Assembly: GCA_015478945.1 (NCBI GenBank)
Contig: JABUQX010004527.1
Span: forward strand, 1 to 22,500
From: Trachelipus rathkii
Lineage: Eukaryota > Arthropoda > Malacostraca > Isopoda > Trachelipodidae
DNA length: 22,500 nt
Reading direction: 5' to 3'
The notes beneath the pieces were generated by a model that saw only the letters and a program-made list of their open reading frames with translations, was not told the origin of the DNA and did no database searches. Numbering within the stretch: position 1 is the first letter of the stretch; each line of letters starts with the position of its first letter. Positions 10,181 to 20,325 of this stretch are shown in pieces. Made by a program: the position numbers and the translations under genes.

Positions 10181-10779
10181 ATATTACACCAGAAACTGTA
10201 GAAAATTGTTTCTGCATCAAAATTTAAGAGCGCTAATTTAAGAATCAGAATTTTGTTTGTGTCGTCCATGTTCTCGCGCATATTAATTAACAATTTTAAA
10301 GAGTGCAATTGGCATTGAAGAATACTTCTATTACGTATTAAATTACATAAAATATTGTTGAAATATAAGGAGAACTGAAGATTTATATAGTTTAAATAAA
10401 TAATATTATTCAAATTTTATATTATTATTTAAACTGAATATTACTAATTAAATTATAAATTTATTATGATTATTAAATTCAGTACAAATGATCGATATTT
10501 TATATTTATGTAGTTATGCTTATGGTGATATAATTATTTATATATCTCGTTTTATGTATTATTATCTATGTTATTATTATTATTATTATTTATTTATTAT
10601 TATTGGTTATTATTTCCTTTTAACACCATTATTCTGATGTTATCTATTAAAAATATACTGTTTGATTTATTGTCTAATATCAGTATTCTTATATTATTAA
10701 TTATGATTATTAATAATTATTATTATTATTATTATTTATATTATTATTAATTATTTTATTATTTATTATTTGATTGATT
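10181..10779. repeat. AT-rich region with (TTA)n-like low complexity
   Basis: Beyond the hAT-like end the sequence is AT-rich. From about 10560 to 10770 it is dominated by TTA/ATT trinucleotide-like repeats. Short open frames here, including one on the minus strand at 10153-10413, show no recognised domain. Part may be the interior of the hAT-like element. Confidence 0.6.
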
Positions 10780-11580
10780 CATGGTCCCACCCTTCTGTCG
10801 GCCAAGACGTTGGGGTAAGGTGCGTAAGCATGGCATTGAAATGAAATAGTTTGAAGAATATGATGCAAGTCGAACCGAAGCCCGCCGCTACCAGCTCCTT
10901 TATGCCTTTGTATGAACCGCGAGTGCAAAAATCCCAAGAGGTTGCACTGAGAACGCAGCGGGTCCCCACTATGGCATCTTGTGGTCTCTTCAATTTGTAT
11001 GGGGTCTCATTCTCCTTAAGCCCAGGTGGCACAACTATACCCCCTCATAAAACTATGCATTCCCTCTATTATGACCTTTCTTCCTCGCTCTCTGGCAAAC
11101 TACATTCCTTAATCCAGTGCATTCCTTTGCTAACCTCAATCGACTTTTTCTTTGGTCTCACAGTCAGCCGGTCGATCACCAGCACACTCACATGTACATC
11201 CGCTTAAACCCCGACTAATCATCACTCTTTCACATGACAAACTATCTCAATGTACTGTTCATTTCTTCTCTCATTTACTCCTTTCTTCACACGCACAACT
11301 CCAATGCGTCATGTCTCATTTTTCAATTCTTTCACACCTGGACCACTTAAGAATTGTCCATCGACAAATGTTCTTTTTAGGATCTGATATTCTTATTCAC
11401 GACCAATATTTTCACTAACTATACATCAACATAGATTATACAACATATCTCATGTAAGACCTAGTGCACTCAAGATTGTTTCTTTACATCAAATACGTAT
11501 TGCATTCTAACGAGGTTGCTATTCTTCATTCAAGCTTTTCTTTTCAGTTCTATTACTCCTTTACCTGCCACAAACTTATT
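10780..11580 (-). mobile_element. RTE-like non-LTR retrotransposon 3' end, copy C (inverted)
   Basis: On the complement, sequence collinear with copy A runs from the LSLECA..LHE region (about 11500-11440) to the 3' UTR (10780-11030). Aligned blocks include GAAGAAAGGAGTAAATGAGAG, TTTGTCATGTGAAAG, TTAAGCGGATGTA, GATCGACCGGCTG, CCAAAGAAAAAGT and GTGCCACCTGGGC. Open frames on the plus strand here are antisense shadows. The coding part is frameshifted and truncated 5' at about 11580, next to a plus-strand RT fragment. Confidence 0.78.
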
Positions 11581-11870
11581 TGTGCTTTATTAATATTGAA
11601 ATTTCTTCTCTTTGGTATGGTCATGATAGTACAACTTTAATTCTCAAAACCAGTGATTCTGAGCTTAAATCCTATATTGATAAATTATTTAATCTTGGTT
11701 ATTCCACTTCTACTTTTTCTTCCTTGTGGAAGTGTGCTGCTCTCAATAAACCTTTGCCGAGAAAGGGGAAATCCTATTTATTTTTTAAACTTTTATCCTC
11801 CTAAATTGGTTTAGCATCTGTTATTTCTAAAGTTTTCCAATCAATCCTTAGCAAGAATATTTGAAAATTT
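11580..11870 (+). mobile_element. Jockey/CR1-like RT N-terminal fragment
   Basis: The open frame from 11580 contains SELKSYIDKLFNLGYSTSTF then SSLWKCAALNKPLPRKGKS. It ends at a stop near 11802, and another frame continues with LASVISKVFQSILSKNI. The pattern S..WK.A...PLPKKG....NYRPIALTSVISKVFE.IL is the front of the RT domain in Jockey/CR1-type elements, upstream of the catalytic aspartates. The NYRPI segment is damaged by the frameshift. It may belong to the same family as the poly(A)-tailed insert at 9318, but covers a non-overlapping part of the protein. Confidence 0.75.
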
Positions 11871-13190
11871 CTAATTTTTTTTAATGTATTATGTTTAACA
11901 AGTATTAAAAATTTATTACTTATTTACTACCATGAAAACAAAACATGAATATCTAGTACTCCACGCAATATTTATGCTTTAATTCGTTTGATTGAAGATT
12001 AAGTTTGAAATATTATATTGATTCAATAATTTTTACAGATTCGATAGGGTTCGGTTTAACGCTAAATATCATTCGATGTTTTGTAAAGTAAAAATTAACT
12101 CGAATAATAGCCGCTATAACCCTCATGTTTCAGTGATAAACAGTTGTGCGTTTTCCTATTTCTTTGGTTAGGATGGATTTCTCATTTTATAAAAAAATTT
12201 AGAAAAATTGGTCTAACGATGCTTAACCAGGGACAGATTTCTATGTAAGTGGCCTTTATTTATATTCGGAAATAAGTATCACTACATATTCATTTATTTT
12301 TTATTTTAAGACATAAAAATTAGTCTGATTAACAGGCTTTGATTAAAAATTTGAATCTTCAATTTTTCAGTAGAGGTATTTTTTACCTATTTGGTTTTAT
12401 TGTGTATGCTCATGTCCGTCACATTTAAACTTAATTGTTTGATGGTTCACTCTTCAAACTCTCAATGATATTATGGACCTCTATTATCTTTGATTGGTTT
12501 ACAAACTTTGTTCAGGTAATTGACTTTTGTTATTGGAGTGTGCTTTTGATCTGTTGTGCTGGTATACGTAACAGTTCTGTTTTTAAATTTTTGTTTTTTC
12601 TTATTCATTATTTTTTTAGAATATGTGAGGTAATTGTGTTCTTTACTCGGTGTCCTCGCATCCTCAGAAACAAATAACTTTTGGAGATTATCTTAATTTT
12701 TGTTTTTACTTAAATTCCTCGATCCATGGCGTGACGTGATGTTCTAGATAAGTCTGTTAAACGACACGCTTCCGACACACACGCACAGACAGAAACAGAT
12801 AGGAAGTTGCCGGATATATCATCAAAGAATATAGTTTATTGGTATATTACTGGTATCAACACAGCTGATGCTTAGTAATTGTGCGTACAGGATAGCGAAG
12901 AGGTAGCTGTTATAGATTTAGAATTCCTTCTTCAAAACTAAACATTATATGTCATATTTATTTCAAAGCTTTCATTATTTTAAATATAAAGTTGTGAATA
13001 TAATACGTATATTGCTGTAATAGTATTATTAGTCATAGTTAGTGTTTAAGTATATTACAAAGTATATGATATCTATTTTATCGGGTTGATATATTGTGAT
13101 ATTATTTGTGTATAATTATATATATATCAGCGTAGCAGTATTATAAATACTTACATATCATATAAATATATAATATTATATTACTTTTAC
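11871..13190. other. unassigned AT-rich region
   Basis: No transposon domain, RNA gene or convincing exon was recognised. A Phe- and Ile-rich open frame at 12435-12677 is typical of AT-rich DNA and has no known signature. A GC-richer island at 12720-12800, with ACACACGCACAGACAGAAACAG, looks unique. From 12950 to 13190 the sequence becomes TA-rich. Confidence 0.4.
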
Positions 13191-13429
13191 GGTCGTCTTA
13201 GATGATTGTGACGGGACTGTTGATAGAATATGGTTAGTTTACGATATTGAGACAGAGTTATTGCTGGTGTGGGAATGAGGGTTGTAAGAGTGAGCTAGAG
13301 CAGAATTGGAACAGTCGTTGTAGACTTTTCGTGGTGCGTGGAAGAGTCAATCGCAATGGAGAGTTCTTCGGCTGTTGATAACGTTAATGTACGAGTGAGG
13401 AGGTTTGTGAGTGTGGATGCCGACGAAGC

Positions 13430-13855
13430 TAGAGAGAGGCTGAAGAGGTGGATTGACGCTGCAGTTAGAACGAATGTCTGAGAGGAAGAAATGTGAGTTT
13501 TGGACAAGATGGCGAGAATGAAGATGTCATATAAGAATTGAGAATGGAGGCGATTTTGGGATGGGTGTATTGGTTTGGGTGAGGCCACTGGCAGGGGACT
13601 AGAAACCTACATTCTTGACGATATGTCATATGTGGAGGGTTCGTAGGGTCCGTGAAGACTCTATAGGTTGGACTTTTTTTATGCGGCCGAGGTCTCATAC
13701 ACTATGGAGTCTATTCGAGACGCGGGGTAAGGGGCTTGTTCGGGTTCGACTTGTTGTCAGTTTTCTCTAGCTACTCATACTCCGTTCGCATGCATGCTCC
13801 GCCAACAGGTTACGAGTGTATCAGTCAGTTCTTGAGGGGAAGGAAGGAGATAATA
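13430..13855 (+). mobile_element. RTE-like non-LTR retrotransposon 3' end, copy D (diverged)
   Basis: It is collinear with the last coding block and 3' UTR of copy A: GAGGTGGATTGA, ACGAATGTCTGA, GAGAAATGTGAGTTT-like sequence, GAATGG..GCG, a GGCCACTGGCAGGGGACTAG region in place of GGCCCACCTGGGCCAAGGGA, then TTGACGAT, TGGAGGGT, and the TTCGACTT...TTTTCTCTAGCT 3' UTR. It ends in GAAGGAAGGAGATAA before a TA-rich tract. It is more diverged from A than E or F. Sequence from 13200 to 13430 may belong to it, but I could not align it. Confidence 0.65.
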
Positions 13856-14180
13856 CATATATTATATATATATTATATATATATATTATATGTAAATATT
13901 ATTATATAATATTATATATATAGTAGTATAGTTATATAGTATACTATAATATAATAGTATGGCATGAAAATGCATGTGCGCATTACAAAATTCGGGTACA
14001 GGTATTAATGCCACGCTGGGACAAGTGATTGTTTATCGTATTAGGTAGCTTATATATATATATATATCTGATAGTAGTGTATACCGGTAGTAGGTCTTGT
14101 ATAGTAATTTATTCTTGTATTGTGGTAATTATATATGTATATATATCTTAGACATATATATATATAGTATAGTATATATC
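13856..14180. repeat. irregular TA-rich tracts
   Basis: A broken (TA)n array at 13856-13946 directly follows the 3' end of RTE-like copy D. Shorter TA runs lie near 14051-14067 and 14130-14180. About 100 bp of unique-looking sequence between them (13955-14045) has no recognised feature. Confidence 0.85.
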
Positions 14181-14224
14181 GAGATTATTGGATTATGTAA
14201 TCGTGTATGAACTTTTATTTATTA

Positions 14225-14437
14225 TTATAGCGACCGGCTATACTTCCTTACTTCGGGGCCGTTGTGATTGTGTTTACTGATGAAAGAAAAGTCAACGTGA
14301 ACCTCTAATACATTCAAAATTTGGGCTGACAGAAAGTCATCTGTTAGGTATGGGCCATGAGCGTCCATATCTAGTATGGAATGCTTGATGGTGGTTACTG
14401 GGTGTACAATTTTTGAGTAGTCAATGCATTTAAACAT
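14225..14437 (-). CDS. unrecognised 70-codon open frame (doubtful)
   Basis: This minus-strand frame starts MFKCIDYSKIVHPVTTIKHS and includes DMDAHGPYLTDDFLSAQIL and VLEVHVDFSFISKHN. Composition is protein-like (mixed charge, few low-complexity runs) and unlike the AT-rich frames elsewhere. I do not recognise the family. No start context, splice sites or neighbouring exon support it, and an internal slice of an unrecognised transposon is the likeliest alternative. Confidence 0.2.
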   Translation of the reverse strand: MFKCIDYSKIVHPVTTIKHSILDMDAHGPYLTDDFLSAQILNVLEVHVDFSFISKHNHNGPEVRKYSRSL

Positions 14438-14689
14438 TCAATTTTAAATTGAAAAGTATTGCTTGTCAGTTTCCAGCATGAGAAGGCTTCTATGCCAGTT
14501 CACGATTTTGTTAATAAGAACTTATGAAGGAATAAATATAAACCTTTTTAATATCTACATTTAGATAGAAATTGCAAATCTCTCTTACTCACCACACACA
14601 AAGACTATTTTTAATATTTTCTTATTATGTTATAATTTAAATTGTTGAGTTTTCTTTCTTTAGTTAGTAATTTTATTTTGGTACTGCCT
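14438..14689. other. unassigned AT-rich spacer
   Basis: Nothing was recognised between the doubtful open frame and RTE-like copy E. Confidence 0.5.
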
Positions 14690-15668
14690 ACTTTATATTT
14701 ATATGCGGATGATGTTGTTTGTGTGGCGATGCTGAAGAAGTTTGAGAGATTGGTAGAGATATTTGGCAGGGGGTAAAGGAGGGTTTGAAAGTAAACGTAG
14801 ATAAGAGTAAGGTTATGGTTGTGAGTGAGGATAGTCTCAGTGTGAAGTTATGTTAGATGGTGAGCAGCTGAACAAGTGTCTGAGTTTAAATATTTGAGGT
14901 TATATTTTGGATGAGAAGGGAACGGATGATGCAGATTGTAAGTAGGACAGTTGTGAATGGCAGGATTAGGTGGCTGGTGCAATTAAATATTTGGTGATGT
15001 AAAGGGATAAGTCTTGAGTGCTCTTAGGGTCTTGCATGAGGGTTATGTTGTTACTTGTTTTTGTATAGTGTGAAGACTTGGTCTGGAATAGAAGTTAGAT
15101 CTAAAGTTATGTGTTCAGTGGAACATCTTAGCGTGCTATTCTTGTAAGAAGAATTGATAAAATGATGAATGAACGTATTAGAGAGTTTGTGTGGTGTGAA
15201 GAAGGGTAAATGAGAGAATAAATGAAAGTTGTTGAGATGGTTTGGTCTGTGGAATTATGATTATGAATGAATGAACGACGGCTGGGAAGATCGAGAAAAA
15301 GTGGATTTGAATCAATAAACGATGTTTGAAGAGCGAAATGTGAGTTTGGCGCATAACTAATTTGGCAATAAATAATAAGGTGCTTAATAGGGTGAATGCG
15401 GGGTTTGTGAGGGGTATGTTGTGGCCACCTTAGGCCAAGGGATGAAACCTTAACTGACGATTTCTATAGTGAGGGTTGTCGCGGTTCCGTGAGCTCTTGG
15501 TGGATTTTCTGACTGCTGACGAGTTTTACTTTATAATGGTACAGGAGAGGGCGGTAAGGCTGGGCTTTCTTTTGGCTTTTGTCATATCTTCTCTGCTTTT
15601 TCTTTTCCGAGCTTGTCATGCACCTTTACTCGCGTCTTGGAATAAAAGGAAATTAAGAAAGAAAGATA
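14690..15668 (+). mobile_element. RTE-like non-LTR retrotransposon 3' half, copy E
   Basis: It begins at the catalytic RT motif (LYLYADDVV, YADD codons 14702-14713). After one frameshift it continues LCGDAEEV, GVKEGLKVNVDKSKVMVVSE and, further on, blocks collinear with copy A through RRID, GRSRKKWI, GHLRPRD-like sequence and the shared 3' UTR (about 15450-15640). It ends in AATTAAGAAAGAAAGATA. Dozens of single-base gaps relative to copy A break every frame. A plus-strand open frame beginning at 15476 lies in the 3' UTR and is not a gene. A (TA)n tract follows at once. Confidence 0.82.
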
Positions 15669-15715
15669 GTATATATTTGTATATATATATATATATATAT
15701 ATATTTTATTATATA

Positions 15716-15747
<32 letters not shown>

Positions 15748-15801
15748 TAATATATATATTAATATATTATAATATATATATATATATTATATATATATAC
15801 A
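15669..15801. repeat. irregular (TA)n microsatellite at 3' end of copy E
   Basis: TA-rich array with scattered TT and AA steps. It starts directly after the GAAAGATA tail of copy E. Confidence 0.93.
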
Positions 15802-15914
15802 AAATTATGGTCTTCAAAATTGCTGTAATGTTTTTCATTGTATATATAGCAATATGTATAGATTTTATTAAAATTAATTTTATTTTGCTTCCATCTTCTA
15901 TAAAAATGTTAAGG

Positions 15915-15933
15915 AATTATTGTGATCATAATA

Positions 15934-15977
<44 letters not shown>

Positions 15978-16059
15978 ATATATTATATATATATATATAT
16001 TATATATATATATATATAATATTGTGATATATATTTATATAATTATGTGATCATAATAT
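15915..16059. repeat. (TA)n array flanked by a direct repeat
   Basis: AATTATTGTGATCATAATAT (15915-15934) and AATTATGTGATCATAATAT (16041-16059) differ by one base of length and enclose a TA-rich tract (15932-16043). The unit contains the palindrome ATGATCAT-like core TGATCA. It may be a target-site-like duplication or a slippage product. Confidence 0.7.
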
Positions 16060-16097
16060 CCATGAATAATAATATGAAAACCTTAAAAGTTCTTTGA

Positions 16098-16315
16098 GGA
16101 ACCTTAGTATGTAGCTTTGAACCTAACAATAAAGGTTAGAATTGAAGTCCCTAAAAGGTTCGAAATATGTGACCGAAGAACCCTTAAAGGGTTCCATACT
16201 GAACCGCCTATATAGGTATTTCTGGAACCCTAAAAAAGTTCTATATGGTTATGGAAACTTATAGGGGTTCCAAACTGACTTTGTACTGGTTCTTTTGGAA
16301 CTTCAAAAGGTTCTA
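16098..16315. repeat. degenerate GGTTC/GAACC palindromic array
   Basis: About 220 bp contains roughly a dozen GGTTC, GAACC or one-off variants in both orientations at 10-30 bp spacing. Examples are GAACCCTTAAAGGGTTC (16178-16194, palindromic but for the centre), GGAACCCTAAAAAAGTTC (about 16224-16241), GGGGTTCC (16264-16271) and GGTTCTTTTGGAACTTC (about 16288-16304). No open frame fits. It is a structured, non-TA repeat of unknown family. Confidence 0.65.
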
Positions 16316-16824
16316 ATAAGGAAATCGTGAGGACCCGTTAATGATTCTATCTGATTTTTTTCCAAAGAGGTATCAAACCAGCTACAAGATTTCTTCTACG
16401 AGTGCTTAATTGATTGAAAATTTTATTTCGTATTAATTACATTAAGGAGAGAGACTTGAACTAACTACAATATCGACTTTATTTTCATGTTTACTTAATA
16501 ATATCACCAAAGGATAAAGTGCTTTTTAACCAGCGAATTGTGTTATTTTATGTAAATATTTAATCATTCTCTTGAGCAGGAAATATGAAACACAATCAAC
16601 TTCAAGAACAGGTATTATGACCATATCAATCAATTAAAAATATTTCATTGTTAAAAAAAATAGCCAGAAAATTTGTTGTAGAAGATTCGCAATGAAAAGT
16701 TATTAAGCGAAATACGCGGTCTGTCGGTATAATAATTTTGTAAGAGACTAAAATTGCCCATCTATCTCTCTACCAAACAAAGATTCATCTAAATCAAATA
16801 AATCGTATTTACTATAAACTTGCA
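16316..16824. other. unassigned AT-rich spacer
   Basis: Nothing was recognised between the GGTTC array and the hAT element on either strand. Confidence 0.5.
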
Positions 16825-17225
16825 TAGGTGGCAACGATAAGAAAATGTTTCGCGATAACCGATAATCGTAATGAATCCTCATCATTGATAACGATTATCG
16901 ATAATCATGATAAAATATCGCCATAAGAGATATCGATAAATCAAATTGTTATGTATTCATTTATTATAATAAATTTTTAACAAAAAAACGCTTTGGTTTT
17001 AAGAAATGTTAAAATAATTTTTATTACATCTTCTTTTCCCTATTTTATAATTTAAAATTTTCAGTTTTCTTTACCGCGTACCAGAAATATGGGAATGTGC
17101 TACTTGCTTTATATACTGTAGCATTGGTATCTTTTAATAAATTTTTTTTTTCCTTTGCTTCTTCATGTTTTTATTAATGGAAATTTATTTTCTAATTTAA
17201 TGGCTCTATGTTATAGATGGCTTAG

Positions 17226-17294
17226 TAAGGTAAAATAGTTTTATCTTACCATGTAACTATTTTATGTTACTATAAAGTAAGATAAAATAGTTTA
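17226..17294. repeat. short repeats GTAAGATAAAATAG in both orientations
   Basis: GTAAGGTAAAATAG, its complement TTTTATCTTAC, CTATTTTATGTTAC and GTAAGATAAAATAG are packed into about 70 bp just downstream of the hAT transposase stop. This can form alternative hairpins and could act as a transcript-end structure. That role is a guess. Confidence 0.5.
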
Positions 17295-17306
17295 AGGGAC
17301 ATCAAT

Positions 17307-17826
17307 TCAGTTCTGCTGCATTTGCATGTTCTCCTTCATAAACTTGAGCATGTTAAAGTTTTCATCTGACAACGAAATCCTCTTGGCTCTGTAGAAATCC
17401 TTGCCAATGGAGAACAATCTTTCCACTGCGGCGCTAGACGGCATTTCAGTGTTGTACCTCAAGAAGAGATCAATGAGCACCTTCTCACCGTTGAAAGCTG
17501 GATCTGCCAGGCTGTCTGTCGATTTGGCCTGCAGCCCCACCTTTACAATGCGAGCAGCTTTATACTTGGTTGACCTTTGATAACCCTGACCTTCAGTGCA
17601 ATCGTCTAAATCACAGATGCATGGAGTAGTAATACGTCGTCTCCACGTTCTCGGCCTCGCTGCTCCTGGTACTGCTGGCGTTCTCCAGGTCAGCACGCCA
17701 CAATAACACCTCTACCTTCTTCTCCATCAGGGCCTTGACCTCTGAATTTTTGGCCATTGTTTCATCAAAAGCGAACGTACATGCGCATGATACGATTGTT
17801 GGTGGCACATGTCTTGTCCCTGTTCT
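17307..17826 (-). pseudogene. hAT transposase C-terminal fragment (dimerisation domain)
   Basis: The complement reads VSCACTFAFDETMAKNSEV and KVEVLLWRADLENASS, then shifts frame near 17625. It continues DLDDCTEGQGYQRSTKYKAA, SLADPAFNGEKVLIDLFLRY, NTEMPSSAAVERLFSIGKD, then FYRAKRISLSDENFNMLKFM, to a stop at 17307-17309. The MPSSAAVERLFS block with AKR..LSDENF..L.F. is the hAT-family dimerisation region, normally the last 80-90 residues. The BED finger, RNase H-like catalytic core and insertion domain are missing. One frameshift separates the two open parts; the dimerisation domain itself is open and looks little decayed. Confidence 0.88.
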
Positions 17827-17977
17827 AAACTGGAAGCAAAAAATAAAAATATCGATTATCGCTAGTTTGGAACAAAAAGTATTGCGATACCGATAAATCG
17901 AATTAAGATTTTCCTGATAACAGATAAGCGCATATCGTATCCTGGGGATAAATCTATCGCGAGATAACGCCCACCTA

Positions 17978-18136
17978 TATATATATATATATATACTCCA
18001 TGGATAATATAATATATATATAGTATAGTATATATATATATATATAATATATACTATATATATATAGTATATATATATAATCTTATAAGTATATATCTAT
18101 ATAAGCGGGTAATATATATATATACTAAATATATAG

Positions 18137-18222
<86 letters not shown>

Positions 18223-18233
18223 TAAAATATATA
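17978..18233. repeat. TA-rich microsatellite between hAT element and RTE-like copy F
   Basis: TA-rich tract with irregular TAGTATA and TATAATATA steps to 18140, then a clean (TA)n array to about 18219. It touches the hAT right end on one side and the 3' end of copy F on the other. Confidence 0.95.
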
Positions 18234-18234
18234 A

Positions 18235-19950
18235 ATCAACCCACCTTTCTCCCGGTAAGACTAGGGTACAGGTACGATAACATGCACTCGGAAACGACAA
18301 TGTAGTAGAAAGAAATATGATGACAAGTCGAAAAGAAAGCCAGCCTTACGCCTCCTTTATACCTTTAGTTAGAACTCATTGCAAGTCAGAAAATTCCCCC
18401 CTACCAGGCTTCACAGGCTACGAAGGGATCCTCAGCTAATGGCATCATCGCTCAATGTGGGTGTTCATTCTCTTTTCCTAAGGTGTGCTACAACCCTACC
18501 CAATCATAAATTCGCCAATCACGTCATATTAATGCCCAATCTTTCTTTGCCTCTGCAAACTCAAATTTCTCTCCTCCAGGCATTCCTTTACTGGATTCAA
18601 TCCCACTTTCTTTTGGTCTCTACCAAGCCGGGTCATTCCACAGCACAGCACCACTGTCATCAATCCGTTTAACGACCGACTATCATACCATGACTTCCCA
18701 CTAAATTGACCAATACACTCTCACGTACTTTCATTATTCTCTCATTTTCCGCCTTTCTTCACACCACATAACTCTCTGATCACGTTCATTCCCTCATTTA
18801 CATATAAATTTTCCCCTTTTCCCTTCACACACGTAGCACTTCCCTAAATTGTCCATCTTGAACATATTGAACTTCAATCTATACCTCTCATTCCAGACCA
18901 TAGTCTCACTACTGATTCATTAAACACAGTACAACATGCGCCTCATGTAGGCGAACTCACTCAAGACTATACCTTACATCCACCAAGGATTTAAATGCAC
19001 CAGCCACTTTCCTGCCATTAACACTTTCCTACTATACTCTGCGTCATCATCCACGTTTCCTTTTTCATCCAACATACAGTCTAAATGTTTTTAAATCTCA
19101 GAAAACTTACTTGTTCTTACCATTGCTCACCACTACATAACTTCACACCACACGGAGCAGATCCCTCTCTCTTATCTACGTTTACTTTCAAAAAACCCCT
19201 CTTTTACAACACAATACCAATCTCTCTACGCAATCCTCTCGAAACTCTCTTCAGATTCGCACCACAAAAACCAAATCATCCTCATATAACAGGTAGGGAA
19301 CCACTCCACTGCTATTGTTCATTCTGCTATCATTCTAACACGCATCCCCTGCACCCCCACCTCTAATTCTTGCATAACCCCATCCAGTATACAATTGAAT
19401 AACCAAGAAGACATACGCATCCCCTGCCCTCACTCGGCTATTATAGTTAAAACCAATACTTTGATTCTATTTATTCTTACACACGCTTCACGTCCATCAT
19501 GCATACTTTCGCTGATTCCATCGTAAGCTTTACCACTAACACCAATATCACTAACAATGCCATAGAGCTTCCTAAAAGTCCTATCGTATATCTTGTGCAA
19601 ATCCATAAAACCTGAAAACAATTTATTCTTCTTAATTCTTTATGTTCCCATCATTTGTTTCAATGTAAGATTTGATTCACACATCCTCTACCACTTCTAC
19701 ACGCACCTTGTTCTTCACCAATCAGTCGTTCAGTCACTCGAACGTCACTCTTGTCGACTAAAATAGCCAGCAGATATCTTCTATCTCACGTCAATAAATA
19801 ATTTCGCCTGCAATACTACAGTTAACTTATCCCTATTAAACCTTATATAAAGGGTACTGATTAATGCTGTCCTCACAATCGCGTCGGAACTATACCTCCA
19901 TAAACACTTGTGCCTACACAACTTTCAAATCAGATCAATCAACCATCTCG
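18235..19950 (-). mobile_element. RTE-like non-LTR retrotransposon, copy F (longest, inverted)
   Basis: Read on the complement from 19950, it carries an EEQG..RGRGCVNQ-like start (19690-19710). FSGFMDLHKIYDR follows (the F.MDLEKAYDR motif A, about 19580-19620), with GVSGKAYDGI and REACVRI. A decayed GVRQGC motif lies near 19425. YEDDLVF (YEDD codons 19275-19286, where the family has YADD) comes next, then KVNVDKR, and the C-terminal blocks and 3' UTR shared with copy A down to 18240. Motif A aspartate and the YxDD aspartates are present, but frameshifts are numerous. (TA)n borders both ends. Plus-strand open frames in this interval are antisense shadows. Confidence 0.8.
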
Positions 19951-19964
19951 CGCTTCTCTATCTA

Positions 19965-20104
19965 TAATAGTATATAGTATAATATATATATATATAGTAT
20001 ATATATATAATCTAATATAATATTTATATAATTATATATATAATATATATATATATTATATATATATAATTATATATCTTATATATATATATATATATAT
20101 ATAC

Positions 20105-20166
<62 letters not shown>

Positions 20167-20282
20167 TATATATTATATATATAATTTATATATATAGTTA
20201 ATTATATATATAATATATATATATAATATTATCAATATATATTATATAATATATATATATAATATATATATATCTATATAGT
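19965..20282. repeat. long irregular (TA)n microsatellite
   Basis: About 320 bp of TA with frequent AA/TT phase changes (ATATTATAT, TATAATATA) and short TTATATATCTT-like islands. It starts at the 5' side of RTE-like copy F. Confidence 0.95.
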
Positions 20283-20283
20283 T

Positions 20284-20325
20284 AGTGTGTGTGTGTGTGG
20301 TGGTGTGTGTGTTGTGTGTGTGTGA
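20284..20325. repeat. (GT)n microsatellite with single-base breaks
   Basis: About 40 bp of GT repeats broken at GGTGG and GTTGT. It follows the (TA)n tract directly, making a compound microsatellite. A GA-rich purine stretch follows at 20366-20412. Confidence 0.93.

Larger units (their letters stand above)
16825..17977. mobile_element. internally deleted hAT DNA transposon, 1153 bp
   Basis: The left end TAGGTGGCAACGATAAG (16825) and the complement of the right end, TAGGTGGGCGTTATCTCGCGA (ending at 17977), form short imperfect terminal inverted repeats of the hAT TAGG(T)GGGC type. Subterminal regions are full of GATAATCG/CGATTATC motifs (16840-16925 and 17850-17960), likely transposase-binding sites. 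The interior encodes the C-terminus of a hAT transposase on the minus strand, and a PyPy-AG acceptor-like site near 17826 precedes it. The left 8 bp (AACTTGCA) do not match the right flank, which is (TA)n, so the target duplication is lost. At 1.15 kb it lacks most of the transposase and is non-autonomous. Confidence 0.82.

Noticed and set aside
10153..10413. Minus-strand open frame beside the hAT-like end as a transposase
   Set aside because: No hAT motif is present and composition is AT-driven. I could not link it to a transposase family.
10851..11418. Overlapping plus-strand open frames
   Set aside because: They are antisense to RTE-like copy C, whose minus-strand sequence aligns with copy A.
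12435..12677. 80-codon open frame rich in Phe, Ile and Leu, resembling a membrane protein
   Set aside because: Hydrophobic composition is expected from T-rich DNA. There is no family signature, start context or neighbouring exon.
15476..15772. Plus-strand open frame of 98 codons
   Set aside because: It lies in the 3' UTR shared by the RTE-like copies and runs into a TA array. The same segment is not open in copies A and D.
18379..19366. Plus-strand open frames of 93-97 codons
   Set aside because: Antisense shadows of RTE-like copy F. No known protein motif in the plus-strand reading.
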